Shown: positions 36,401 to 43,452, counted from the first letter of the stretch. The stretch: 64,000 nucleotides of DNA from Terriglobia bacterium (GCA_020073245.1 JAIQFQ010000009.1:1-64000); one strand, 5' to 3'. Translations and numbers: made by a program. Notes: generated by a model not told the origin, from the letters alone.

Positions 36401-37034
36401 ATGCGGCGAAGCGGGCAGCCACGTTCTCGGAGAACGTGAGCTCGGTCGGACCCTCGATGGTGATGTGGTTGTCGTCGTAGAGGACGACGAGGCGACCGAG
36501 CCGTAGGTGCCCCGCGAGCGAGGCCGCCTCGTGCGAGATTCCCTCCATGAGGTCGCCGTCGCTCGCGATCACCCAGGTGCGGTGGTCGATGACCGGAAGC
36601 CCCTCACGGTTGAAACGGGCGGCGAGGTGGCGTTCGGCGAGCGCCATGCCGACTGCGGCGGCGAAGCCCTGGCCCAGGGGTCCGCTCGTCATCTCGACTC
36701 CGGGCGTCAGCCCCGCCTCCGGATGTCCAGGCGTGAGGGAGCCCCACTGGCGGAAGCGCCGGAGCTCCGCGAGGGGCAGGTCGTACCCGAAGAGGTGCAG
36801 TAGTGCGTAGAGCATCGCAGAGCCGTGGCCCGCCGAAAGCACGAAGCGGTCACGGTCCGGCCAGGAGGGATCTGCGGGGTCGTGACGCAGGAAACGGCTC
36901 CAGAGGGCGTACGCCATCGGAGCGGCACCCAGGGGCATGCCCGGGTGCCCGGAGCGGGCCTGTTCCACCTGGTCCACCGCCAGCACCCGCAGCGCAGTTA
37001 CCGCACGAAGGTCCTGTTCTCCGAACGGCCGCAT
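33432..37034 (-). CDS. Transketolase / glucose-6-phosphate isomerase fusion
   Basis: 1200 residues from ATG 37034 (GGGAGG five bases upstream); the same frame stays open further upstream but that overlaps ompH. Residues 1 to about 660: full transketolase with SAGHGSAMLYALLH, GPLGQGFA, DGDLMEGISHEA (ThDP site), FGIREHAM and GEDGPTHQPIEHL. Residues about 680-1200: phosphoglucose isomerase with two SIS halves (LGMGGSSLAPEVL, TSKSGTTAETSALL), VGGRYSALSVVG and QLHKGGP. The isomerase half resembles the one found in transaldolase/isomerase fusions, but no transaldolase segment is present between the halves. The enzyme would join the pentose-phosphate shunt to upper glycolysis. No internal stop or restart was seen. 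Confidence 0.88.
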   Translation of the reverse strand: MRPFGEQDLRAVTALRVLAVDQVEQARSGHPGMPLGAAPMAYALWSRFLRHDPADPSWPDRDRFVLSAGHGSAMLYALLHLFGYDLPLAELRRFRQWGSLTPGHPEAGLTPGVEMTSGPLGQGFAAAVGMALAERHLAARFNREGLPVIDHRTWVIASDGDLMEGISHEAASLAGHLRLGRLVVLYDDNHITIEGPTELTFSENVAARFAAYGWRVLHVDDGNDLDAIANALRRAVRNENAPTLIRIRTHIGFGSPRQDTARAHGEPLGPEAAAATRTTLGWTVAEPFVIPDEIRDHFRGAAESGRRQHRKWSKLFGAYRQAFPGDAAELERRLRGDLATNWDGAVPAFVEGSALATRQASGKVLNAIASSVPELLGGSGDLAPSTDTLLSNEASVAPGSFAGRNLHFGIREHAMAAVANGLALHGGLRPYVATFLVFSDYLRPALRLAALMKLPVTYVFTHDSIGLGEDGPTHQPIEHLVALRVIPNMVVLRPADANETAEAWRVALERREGPTALVLTRQKLPVLSAPPAGSVARGAFVRAEAASGAPSVVLIATGSEICLALALRDALEADGTPTRVVSAPSLELLGRQPADYQRAVLGPGYALRVAIEMGRGQGWHRWVGDGEIVSLNRFGASAPGPEVIARLGYSVERLTARIKGILAARRWSALETFVPTSLEPALEAGRGRLRAVAALERLSARDSALWGNGAAASVARRLGWLDLPSRTLRQLPDLEALVAALAADGARALVLLGMGGSSLAPEVLRSVGGTPAGRELVVLDTTDPDRVGDVLGALDPASIAVVATSKSGTTAETSALLEILWQTVEIALGKRAGGRFVAITEPGTALGRLAAERGFRAVLDHPVDVGGRYSALSVVGMFPAMWLGLPAERFLAGGERAAGDLRDGNPAVELALLVTGASVDGWGKLVLAASPGLAPLGVWAEQLVAESTGKEGRGILPVVLSQLPTPDAMWRGAVYLSPRFEDEDTADLDRALDGVAAAGHAVVRWRLRRDGLGEAFLILELATAIAGFLLGVNPFDEPDVVRAKDRARAALAAGGLAAPAPSRDPGQALRAHLRGVGPDDAVVLLAYLPERPAVARALATLASVVSHALGVPATAAFGPRYLHSTGQLHKGGPARIVPVVLTAEPLHDLAIPGQAHTLGQLRLAQALGDAAALAEVGRKVLHLHLGADALSGIEELTGAW

Positions 37035-37151
37035 GATGCCTCCCGCAAACTCTGGATTGTCGCGCACCCTGGCGGCGTCGGCAACTCGTGCCAAATGGTA
37101 GAATGCGGCTCCCCGGACAGGGGATGAAAAGGCAACGAAAAGGAGCCGAGC

Positions 37152-37715
37152 ATGAAATCGTACATGGCGATGGTGATGGCGACGGTGGTTGTGGCCTTGG
37201 CTGGTCAGGCCCGGGCCCAGCAGGTTCCACAAGCGGGCCAGGCCGGGGCGCAGGAGTCTCCCAGGCTCTCGATCGCGGTGATCGACGTTGATCAGCTCGT
37301 GCAGGGTTCGGCGGCCGGCAAGGAAGCGATGGTGCGCCTCAAGAAGGTCCAGGACGACAAGGTCGCCGAGCGCAAGAAGATGACGGACGACCTCGCGGCG
37401 CTCCAGAAGCAAATCGACACGCAGCGTGCGACGCTTTCGGACGCCAAAGTCGCCGATCTCCAGAAGCAGCTCGAAGACAAAGGGATCGCCCTCCGCCGCT
37501 ACGACGACGACGCTCAACAACAGCTCGAGGAGGCCAAGCGCCGGGAGTTGGGCGACCTGGAGAAGAGGATCATGCCGATCATCCAGGAGCTCGGCCGCGA
37601 GATGAAGCTGCAGCTCGTTTTCAACAAGTTTCAATCCGGCCTGGTATACGCGGACGAATCTCTCGACATCACCGAACAGGTCATCAAGCGCTTCAACACC
37701 AAGGTGACGCATTGA
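37152..37715 (+). CDS. OmpH/Skp-family periplasmic chaperone
   Basis: 187 residues. Signal peptide 1-23 (ALAGQARA). The mature start IAVIDVDQLVQGSAAGK is the Skp beta-strand, then a long coiled coil (residues about 60-145, KKVQDDKVAERKKMTDDLAALQ) and a closing strand LQLVFNKFQSGLVYADESLDIT. Skp trimers hold unfolded outer-membrane proteins. AAAAGGAGCCGAGC precedes the ATG. It heads the lpxD-fabZ-lpxA cluster, as in many diderms. Confidence 0.9.
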   Translation: MKSYMAMVMATVVVALAGQARAQQVPQAGQAGAQESPRLSIAVIDVDQLVQGSAAGKEAMVRLKKVQDDKVAERKKMTDDLAALQKQIDTQRATLSDAKVADLQKQLEDKGIALRRYDDDAQQQLEEAKRRELGDLEKRIMPIIQELGREMKLQLVFNKFQSGLVYADESLDITEQVIKRFNTKVTH

Positions 37716-37822
37716 CGGTGACGTGTGGAGCGACTCGCCGCCGACGTTTTCGTCCCTCGGTGGACTTCGGGCGCGAGGAGTGATCTCGTTGCGACCATCT
37801 GAGCTGCCGAGGTCGTGAGCCC

Positions 37823-38851
37823 ATGCCGTCCTTTACCCTCGGTGAGCTGGCGGCCCAGATCGTCGCCACCGTCGTCGGGAATGGGAGCCGGCGCATCGAG
37901 GGGATCCGCACGCTCGAAGAGGCGGAGGAGCGACACCTGTCGTTCTACCACAACAGGCGCTACCTCCAGGCCGCCAGGGACTCCAGCGCGGGAGCGCTCC
38001 TGGTGGCCGACGCAAGCGATTTTCCCGGCCGTGACCTGCTGGTCTGCAACGATCCCTACGCCGCGCTAGCCAAGCTCCTGGACCTGTTCCACCCATCCGC
38101 ACGGCCGCCGGCCGGTATCCACCCCAGCGCGGTAGTTGCCCGGTCGGCCCGCATCGCCGACTCCGCGACGATCGGGCCGCACGCGACCGTCGGTGAACGC
38201 GCCGTGGTGGGCGCGCACGCGGTGATCGGGCCGGGGTCCGTGCTGGGCGACGACGTCGAGGTGGGGGACGACTCCATCCTTCATCCGAACGTGGTGGTGG
38301 AGACGCGGTGCCGCGTCGGGGTGCGGTGCATCCTCCACTCCGGTGTCGTCGTGGGTGCCGACGGTTTCGGGTTTGCAACGGTGGCCGGTTGGCACCACAA
38401 GGTGCCGCAGGTCGGAATCGTGGTGATCGAGGACGACGTCGAGCTCGGCGCAAACGTCTGCGTGGACCGGGCGACGCTCGGTGAGACGCGCGTCGGCCGC
38501 GGCACGAAGGTCGACAACCTCGTACAGATCGCCCACAACGTCAACGTGGGTGAGAGGTCGCTCCTGGTGTCGCAGGTCGGCATCTCGGGGTCCACCCACC
38601 TCGGGCACAACGTGGTGATGGCGGGACAGAGCGGAGCGGTCGGCCACCTCACGATCGGCGACGGGGCCGTCGTGACTGCGAAGACAGGTGTCACCGAGGA
38701 CGTCCCGCCGGGAGCGATGGTCTCCGGTTTCCCTTCCCGTCCGCACAAGGAGTGGCTGCGCGCCATGGCTAACCTGTTCGCCCTCGAGGAGCTCCGGCGG
38801 CGCGTGAAGGCATTGGAAGAGGCAATCAGGCAGCTGGGGGGAAAGGCATGA
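37823..38851 (+). CDS. lpxD: UDP-3-O-acylglucosamine N-acyltransferase LpxD
   Basis: 342 residues. N-terminal uridine-binding domain (TLGELAAQIVATVVG, LEEAEERHLSFYHN) followed by a left-handed beta-helix of hexapeptide repeats (residues about 100-300) with the catalytic His in VAGWHHKVPQVG, then a C-terminal helix. Third step of lipid A synthesis. Its last 4 bp overlap fabZ (ATGA). Confidence 0.95.
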   Translation: MPSFTLGELAAQIVATVVGNGSRRIEGIRTLEEAEERHLSFYHNRRYLQAARDSSAGALLVADASDFPGRDLLVCNDPYAALAKLLDLFHPSARPPAGIHPSAVVARSARIADSATIGPHATVGERAVVGAHAVIGPGSVLGDDVEVGDDSILHPNVVVETRCRVGVRCILHSGVVVGADGFGFATVAGWHHKVPQVGIVVIEDDVELGANVCVDRATLGETRVGRGTKVDNLVQIAHNVNVGERSLLVSQVGISGSTHLGHNVVMAGQSGAVGHLTIGDGAVVTAKTGVTEDVPPGAMVSGFPSRPHKEWLRAMANLFALEELRRRVKALEEAIRQLGGKA

Positions 38852-39291
38852 TCGACATTCAGGGAATTCTGGACGTCCTTCCGCACCGATACCCGTTTCT
38901 GCTTGTCGACCGCGTGCTCGAGATCGAGCGCGACCGCATCGTGGCGCTCAAGAACGTCACCTTCAACGAGCCGCACTTCACGGGGCACTTCCCGGGCGTC
39001 CCGGTGATGCCCGGCGTCCTGATCGTCGAGGCGATGGCGCAGGCGGGCGGGGTGCTCATGCTGCGCGACATCCCCGACCGGCACGAGAAACTCATCCTGT
39101 TCACCGGCATCGACAACTGCCGGTTCCGGCACCCCGTGGTCCCGGGCGACCAGATCGTTTTCGAGGTGACGGTGTCCAAGCGCCGGGAGCGTTACGCGGT
39201 GCTGCACGGCGTCGCCCGCGTCGGGGAGAGACTCGTGGCGGAAGCCGACCTCTCGTCCGCGATGGTGGATCGCCCCAAGGGAGACTCGTGA
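38848..39291 (+). CDS. fabZ: 3-hydroxyacyl-ACP dehydratase FabZ
   Basis: 147 residues, hot-dog fold. [15 protein letters not shown] at the start, [21 protein letters not shown] with catalytic His and Glu, and [14 protein letters not shown]. Dehydrates 3-hydroxyacyl-ACP in fatty-acid elongation, competing with LpxA/LpxD for the same substrate pool. Overlaps both neighbours by 4 bp, indicating translational coupling. Confidence 0.96.
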   Translation: MIDIQGILDVLPHRYPFLLVDRVLEIERDRIVALKNVTFNEPHFTGHFPGVPVMPGVLIVEAMAQAGGVLMLRDIPDRHEKLILFTGIDNCRFRHPVVPGDQIVFEVTVSKRRERYAVLHGVARVGERLVAEADLSSAMVDRPKGDS

Positions 39292-40079
39292 CGGTGCGGA
39301 TCCACCCGACGGCCGTGATCGATCCCCGGGCACGCCTTGCGGACGATGTCGAGATCGGCCCCTACGTTGTCGTAGAGGGCGAGGTCGAGTTCGGGGGAGG
39401 GTGCGTCGTCGGGGCGTTCTGTCGTTTCGAGGGGCCGGTCACGATCGCTGAGGGGAACCGGTTCGTCTCCCACGCTTCGATCGGCGCGCCGCCTCAGGAT
39501 CTCAAGTTCAAGGGCGCCCCGACGAGGCTCGAGATCGGACCGTCGAACGTGTTTCGCGAGTTCGTGAACCTCCACAGGGGTACACCGGGCGGTGGCGGGG
39601 TTACCCGGATCGGGGGGCAGGGCCTCTACATGATCGGCGCTCACATCGCGCACGATTGCCAGGTCGGCGATCACGTGATCTTCGCGAACAACGGCACCCT
39701 GGCCGGCCACGTGCACGTGGGCGACTATGTGACGGTGGGCGCGCTGACCGCGATCCACCAGTTCTGCAACGTGGGGGAGCACGCGTTCATCGGCGGGGGC
39801 ACCATCGCGACCAAGGACATCCTGCCGTTCATGAAGACAGTCGGCAGCCGCCCGGCCCGCTGCTTCGGACCGAACACGGTGGGCCTCGAGCGCCGGGGGT
39901 TCTCCGAGGATCGCATCCGGGCCCTCAAGGCGGCGTGGCGATTCCTCCACAGCGCCAAGCTCACCACAACCGAGGCCCTCGCACGAATCGCCGCGGAACT
40001 CGGCGACGCGCCCGACGCGATGCGACTCCTCGAGTTCATCAAGGCCAGCGAGCGCGGCGTCATCTTGGCGAACGGGTAG
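39288..40079 (+). CDS. lpxA: UDP-N-acetylglucosamine acyltransferase LpxA
   Basis: 263 residues from GTG 39288. Hexapeptide-repeat beta-helix (VRIHPTAVIDPRARLADDVE), catalytic His in IGAHIAHDCQVGDH, and the C-terminal helical bundle (RIRALKAAWRFL). First committed step of lipid A synthesis. Last gene of the operon; its stop is directly followed by a heptameric repeat and then the cassette array, with no clear terminator. Confidence 0.96.
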   Translation: MTVRIHPTAVIDPRARLADDVEIGPYVVVEGEVEFGGGCVVGAFCRFEGPVTIAEGNRFVSHASIGAPPQDLKFKGAPTRLEIGPSNVFREFVNLHRGTPGGGGVTRIGGQGLYMIGAHIAHDCQVGDHVIFANNGTLAGHVHVGDYVTVGALTAIHQFCNVGEHAFIGGGTIATKDILPFMKTVGSRPARCFGPNTVGLERRGFSEDRIRALKAAWRFLHSAKLTTTEALARIAAELGDAPDAMRLLEFIKASERGVILANG

Positions 40080-40083
40080 AGAC

Positions 40084-40111
40084 GGGGGACCGGGGTCCGG
40101 GCACCGGGGAA
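40084..40111. repeat. Heptameric repeat, single arm
   Basis: Four tandem units GGGGGAC, CGGGGTC, CGGGCAC, CGGGGAA start 4 bp after the lpxA stop. No convincing inverted partner follows. The spacer to 40201 otherwise holds nothing recognised. Confidence 0.6.
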
Positions 40112-40201
40112 AGACCAAGCCACAAATCTCGGGGTGTGCGGGGCGCCGCTCCGAGGCTCAGAAGTTCGGGTGGCGAACGTGAAGGGCGGCGAGGGGATCC
40201 C

Positions 40202-40639
40202 TCAGGCAGGCGGTCGGGGTCCGGATGCCGCGTCCCGTGGGCGTGGCGGCAGGAGCTTGGCGACGATCACGCCGTAGCAAGTGAACTCGGCCAGACCCCC
40301 GAGGAACCACTGGAGCGCCACCGAGGCCGGGATTGGGAACAACACGTACTGATTGAGATCCACGAGCACTCCGGCCACCAACGCGAAGTAGAGACCGTAC
40401 CGAACCCCCTCTTTCACGGAGCCATCTCGCGCGAAACGGGTGTAGCCCCATGCGAACAGGATGACGATGCAGGCCGTGACGACGAGGGACAGCCAGAGCT
40501 TGTCGGAGAGATCCGGCCGCCGCAGGTGCTGGACCGAGACATTGGCCGCGCGGAGCACGACGAGATGGACGAACCCGTTCCAGGCGAGCGCCAGAACGAA
40601 CAGAAGAGCCGAGGTGAGCAAGAAGCGCCTGGTCCGCAT
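40202..40639 (-). CDS. Four-helix membrane protein of unknown family
   Basis: 145 residues from ATG 40639. Four hydrophobic segments: about 7-29, 45-64, 77-97 and 103-127. Polar spots include FVHLVVLRAANVSVQHLR after helix 1 and LNQYVLFP between helices 3 and 4. No family recognised. It lies at the distal end of the cassette array on the same strand as the cassette genes; no attC was found at its 3' side, so it is either the last cassette with a lost attC or a resident gene. Confidence 0.6.
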   Translation of the reverse strand: MRTRRFLLTSALLFVLALAWNGFVHLVVLRAANVSVQHLRRPDLSDKLWLSLVVTACIVILFAWGYTRFARDGSVKEGVRYGLYFALVAGVLVDLNQYVLFPIPASVALQWFLGGLAEFTCYGVIVAKLLPPRPRDAASGPRPPA

Positions 40640-40644
40640 GTCGT

Positions 40645-41151
40645 TCACCGTCCCGTCCTGCCGCTCGGTCCCAGCGACCGCGCGGGTAACCCGAAGAGAC
40701 ACCGGAAATCATGGATCACGAACAGAGGATAGACCACCGAACCGGCCAAGCCGGCCAGCACCGCTCGCTGCAAACGGCTGTTGGGCGCTCGACCGCTCAA
40801 GCTCTGCCCATAGCTCACCTGGAAGTTCGGCGAGATCTCGAGTATCAGCTTCGCCGGCAACCCACAGTCTTGGCAAGGCTGGATGTAGACGCCCGTGCCG
40901 ACCTCTACCGCAACCGACAGGCCACCCTTCCGCGCCACCCACAGCTTGAAGGAAACGCTCGCTCCGGGCGCGAGCGGCCCTGTGCTCACACGCCTTCCCG
41001 GCAAGCTCACCTCCACGTTCTTGATCGCCACGCCCGCCGAGTTGCGGACCTGCAGAGTGCAAGGCTGGTGGGTCCGCCTCCAACCACCGCTCACCATCGC
41101 CAGAAGCGCCAACGCCGCGATGGCAAACCAGGTCACCTTCCGTCGTCTCAT
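40645..41151 (-). CDS. Signal-anchored cassette protein of unknown family reading through half an attC
   Basis: 168 residues from ATG 41151. N-terminal membrane or signal segment (TWFAIAALALLAMVSGG), then a beta-rich domain (CTLQVRNSAGVAIKNVEVSL, ASVSFKLWVARKGG) with four cysteines including CQDCG. After about residue 120 the frame runs through an attC half-site (encoding PNSRLQRA) and continues for 45 residues that are probably not part of the original protein. Family unknown; the body looks like an Ig-like or transthyretin-like fold (guess). Confidence 0.55.
   Translation of the reverse strand: MRRRKVTWFAIAALALLAMVSGGWRRTHQPCTLQVRNSAGVAIKNVEVSLPGRRVSTGPLAPGASVSFKLWVARKGGLSVAVEVGTGVYIQPCQDCGLPAKLILEISPNFQVSYGQSLSGRAPNSRLQRAVLAGLAGSVVYPLFVIHDFRCLFGLPARSLGPSGRTGR
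40762..40790 (-). other. attC half-site (R''-L'' only)
   Basis: On the minus strand GCCCAAC is the RYYYAAC core, followed by AGCCGTTTGCAGCG, the same L-type box with TTGCAGC seen on the leading arm of the complete sites. The matching L'-R' half with a GTTRRRY core was not found downstream, so the site appears truncated. Confidence 0.6.
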
Positions 41152-41170
41152 CAGGAGGCCCCAACGGTCC

Positions 41171-41298
41171 GTCTAACGCTGCGCTTCAGCGGCACGCCGG
41201 CTAACCGGTTGGAATTCAGCATGGCAGGATGATGAACTGAGGCACCGGCGCCGCACAAGCACACCGGCCGGCGTGCCTGCTGCAAGCGCTGGTTAGGT
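41171..41298 (-). other. attC recombination site 1 (128 bp)
   Basis: Plus-strand ends GTCTAAC (41171-41177) and GTTAGGT (41292-41298). Inner arms CTTCAGCGGCACGCCGGC and GCCGGCGTGCCTGCTGCAAG pair with single-base bulges. It starts 7 bp from the stop of the 41306-41842 gene, the usual position at a cassette 3' end. Confidence 0.88.
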
Positions 41299-41305
41299 GC
41301 GCAGG

Positions 41306-41842
41306 TCACAGACCCACTAGCTCCAGCGGGTACCGCAGGCCGCACTGAGGACAACGGCGTGCGAACGGCGAAAACGCGTGGCCCTCTTGGCAACGCTTGA
41401 CGATGCCGCGCTGGATGATGACGAGCGAGGTCTGGTACACGCACGCCGGAACAAGGAAGAAAAGCGCCAAAAAGAGAGCCCCAAGGACACCCCGTTCGAG
41501 AGCTATCGACAACCAACCGGGCCAGTGAATGAACTTGTCGTCGACGAGCAGGATGAGTAGAAGGGTCCCATAAAGGCCGTATGCGGTCCGCAGGCCTGCC
41601 GGGACGCCAAACAGCATGAGTTGCTGTTGCCGGGAGAAGCTGTACCGCGTTCCAGAGCCGATCGCGTTGATGAGGAAACACGCCCAAGGAAAGAGGAGGA
41701 TCAAGGGGACCAGAAACAGGAGGAAGCCAAACCCCTTGCTCTCTGGAACCGGGGGAACCAGCGGTGACGTTAGGCCAAGGACCACAAAGAGGACGCCCAC
41801 TGCAAGCGACGCAGCACGAAAAACGCGAAGGAGCAGTCTCAA
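41306..41842 (-). CDS. Cassette-borne membrane protein with C-terminal zinc ribbon
   Basis: 178 residues from TTG 41842. Four hydrophobic segments (about 9-29, 39-61, 83-101, 113-137), then a cytosolic tail with CQEGHAFSPFARRCPQCG, a zinc ribbon. No family recognised. In its cassette the start lies 20 bp after the upstream core site and the stop 7 bp before its attC, so the gene fills the cassette completely. The role is unknown; ribbon-tailed small membrane proteins can act as sensors or toxins, but nothing here decides that. Confidence 0.65.
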   Translation of the reverse strand: MRLLLRVFRAASLAVGVLFVVLGLTSPLVPPVPESKGFGFLLFLVPLILLFPWACFLINAIGSGTRYSFSRQQQLMLFGVPAGLRTAYGLYGTLLLILLVDDKFIHWPGWLSIALERGVLGALFLALFFLVPACVYQTSLVIIQRGIVKRCQEGHAFSPFARRCPQCGLRYPLELVGL

Positions 41843-41861
41843 CGTAGGCTTTCCTCAGCGC

Positions 41862-41959
41862 ACCTAACGCCGCCGTTCAGCCGCCCGCTGGCTGGCGCGA
41901 CGCGTGCCCTTGCACGCGGCGTGACAGCCGAGTGGGGCGGCTGCAACGGCCTGTTAGGC
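41862..41959 (-). other. attC recombination site 2 (98 bp)
   Basis: Plus-strand ends ACCTAAC (41862-41868) and GTTAGGC (41953-41959). Arms GCCGTTCAGCCGCC and GGCGGCTGCAACGGC differ by one extra base, the classical bulge. The central part (CACGCGG/CGCGTG) forms a further stem. Confidence 0.93.
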
Positions 41960-41981
41960 GCCACGCACTGTCGGCGAAAAC

Positions 41982-42470
41982 TCATGGGCCTGGGAAACAA
42001 GAAAGTCCGAGCGACCGTGCGGCGGCTCTTGCCTTGGTGATCTCGGAATATGTGCGTTTGATTTGGGTATCAAGCCACGGCAGGGTCAGTTGTTCGGCGA
42101 CGGTGACCTTGACGACGCCGGCCTTCGGCTTGGAGAACTTCACGAGCGAAAACGGGCCGGTTGGGTGTGACGCCAGTACCCTGCCGTGTGCGATCGCGTC
42201 ACGAAGATGCGCCAAAGACGGGTCGATCCGTTCCGGCTTCGCGTGAGCTTCAAGCAGTTCGTTGACCTTCCGAATCACATCGCCGAAGGAGTCGTAGTTG
42301 GTGATCGGGTTCTCCGGAACGGTCTCACCAACCGACAGCTTCTCAAGGTCAAGAGAAAGCGTCTTCGGGCCGACCAAATCGTGGAGCAGAAGCCTTAGGA
42401 CGAACTCCAACGACTGCAGATTCGTGACGAGCCGGCCTAGGGCGAGGGGTTCGGGGTCGTCTGTCGTCAT
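41982..42470 (-). CDS. Cassette-borne HEPN-like protein
   Basis: 162 residues from ATG 42470 with GGAGAG eight bases upstream. All-helical N-terminal part (LGRLVTNLQSLEFVLRLLLHD, VIRKVNELLEAHA) leads to LRDAIAHGRV, an R(x)4H motif as in HEPN ribonuclease domains. A beta-rich tail (FSLVKFSKPKAGVVKVTVAEQL) and a last helix follow. HEPN proteins with this motif are frequent toxins or antiphage RNases; stand-alone housekeeping uses also exist. No antitoxin partner (such as MNT) shares the cassette. Confidence 0.6.
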   Translation of the reverse strand: MTTDDPEPLALGRLVTNLQSLEFVLRLLLHDLVGPKTLSLDLEKLSVGETVPENPITNYDSFGDVIRKVNELLEAHAKPERIDPSLAHLRDAIAHGRVLASHPTGPFSLVKFSKPKAGVVKVTVAEQLTLPWLDTQIKRTYSEITKARAAARSLGLSCFPGP

Positions 42471-42507
42471 GCGTTGGACTCTCCGTGGGCGCAGTCGTGC
42501 TGGTGGC

Positions 42508-42602
42508 GCCTAACGCCGCCGTTCAGCCGCTGGCGCGAGCCTGCCCGGCGCGCAGCGCCGGCTTGCAGGCGAGTGCCAGGCGGCTGCAACGGCATGTTAG
42601 GC
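42508..42602 (-). other. attC recombination site 3 (95 bp)
   Basis: Plus-strand ends GCCTAAC (42508-42514) and GTTAGGC (42596-42602). Arms GCCGTTCAGCCGC and GGCGGCTGCAACGGC carry the same one-base bulge as site 2; the two sites are nearly identical in their outer 25 bp but differ in the loop. Confidence 0.93.
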
Positions 42603-42612
42603 ACCAAGCGGC

Positions 42613-43254
42613 CTACTCCACATTACGTCTCCCTCTCCCACCGGATTTCGCCATGACTTCTGCCAGCGAACTCGATATAAGCTCACCCTTGACTTGCAGC
42701 TGCCCGCTGTCCGGGTGGCTACCGGGAGGAGCGGCTTCCGCACGAGGCGACCTGTACTGCAGGTCGTAGATGACGACTTCGCCGGTGCTGCTTCGCCATT
42801 CCGCCATCCACTGGTGAACCATGCTCGGCGGCTGGTGCAGCGGGTCATAGAATTCGAACCAGCCCGCCGTGTGGGACGACGGCTCATTGGGGTTGAGCCA
42901 AGCGTGGGCGACAGGCTGCCAGCCGCGCATCTCGAGCCTCATCCGGAGAAGCCCGAGTGCGTTTCGCGCCGGGTACGGTTCTGCGAGCTTGTATCGGACC
43001 CAAATTAGGCCGTCAGGAACACTGGAGGCGTCAGCATCAAGCGCCCCAGAAAGAGGCCGCAGCTCATTCGGGAGTGAAAGCAGCGTCACTGGCACATAGC
43101 CTGTCGACCTTCGACAGGCGGCGAACGCTGCGACCAGGATGAGGGCCGCTAACAGAGATCTTGAAACCTGGTGCCTAACGCGGATTAGATGGACTAATGG
43201 GAACGGGCAAACCGAGATTCGGAGGCTCGGTTTGCTGGTTGGCAATAGAGTCAT
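42613..43254 (-). CDS. Cassette-borne lipoprotein-like protein of unknown family
   Basis: 213 residues if started at ATG 43254, which has GGAGG five bases upstream. The hydrophobic segment SRSLLAALILVAAFAAC ends in a lipobox-like AFAAC, but it begins 27 residues after the Met, because the first 25 codons lie outside the cassette core site at 43173-43179. No ATG, GTG or TTG was found in frame between the core and the lipobox. The mature part has mixed beta/alpha character (LIWVRYKLAEPYPARNALGL, AEWRSSTGEVVIYDLQYRSP) and no recognised family. Confidence 0.6.
   Translation of the reverse strand: MTLLPTSKPSLRISVCPFPLVHLIRVRHQVSRSLLAALILVAAFAACRRSTGYVPVTLLSLPNELRPLSGALDADASSVPDGLIWVRYKLAEPYPARNALGLLRMRLEMRGWQPVAHAWLNPNEPSSHTAGWFEFYDPLHQPPSMVHQWMAEWRSSTGEVVIYDLQYRSPRAEAAPPGSHPDSGQLQVKGELISSSLAEVMAKSGGRGRRNVE
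43173..43179 (-). other. Integron core site at the array head (attI-like or attC remnant)
   Basis: GTTAGGC on the minus strand, an exact GTTRRRY core. The upstream side has a 10-bp stem GCAAACCGAG / CTCGGTTTGC but no attC-type complementary L boxes, so it could be an attI-like site or a decayed attC. The gene that follows starts translation upstream of it. Confidence 0.55.
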
Positions 43255-43452
43255 GAAGACCTCCGAAGTCGTTCCAGGATATCACCCTGTGCACCGTTGG
43301 GCTTATTGGAGGGTACCGGGAAAGCGGGGACTAAGAGTTCCGCCTAATCCGTCCACAGCCCGGCCGCACTGATCGTCACTCGGCGTTCGACTCTGGTTCA
43401 CCGGATGGGGCCTGGCTGGCCGCCGAGGTCGTGGGTGGGGGGTATTCAAACC

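Larger units (their letters stand above)
40762..43179 (-). mobile_element. Integron cassette array without integrase (CALIN-type)
   Basis: Three complete attC sites (41171-41298, 41862-41959, 42508-42602), one half-site (40762-40790) and a further core at 43173 delimit about four cassettes of roughly 0.4-0.7 kb, each with one minus-strand gene followed by its attC. Inverted cores fit RYYYAAC / GTTRRRY, the arms pair over 20-30 bp, and each complete site has one unpaired base on the same arm (TTGCAGC against TTCAGC). On the minus strand this extra base is on the leading arm, as in aadA-type sites, which agrees with gene direction. No intI gene is present in the window. Confidence 0.9.

Noticed and set aside
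37035..37712. Extension of the transketolase/isomerase frame upstream over ompH
   Set aside because: It overlaps ompH antisense, has no transketolase character, and GGGAGG precedes the ATG at 37034.
43173..43300. A complete attC between the cores at 43173 and 43294 (GTTGGGC)
   Set aside because: The cores fit, but the inner sequences are not complementary as in the other sites, so only a core site was annotated.
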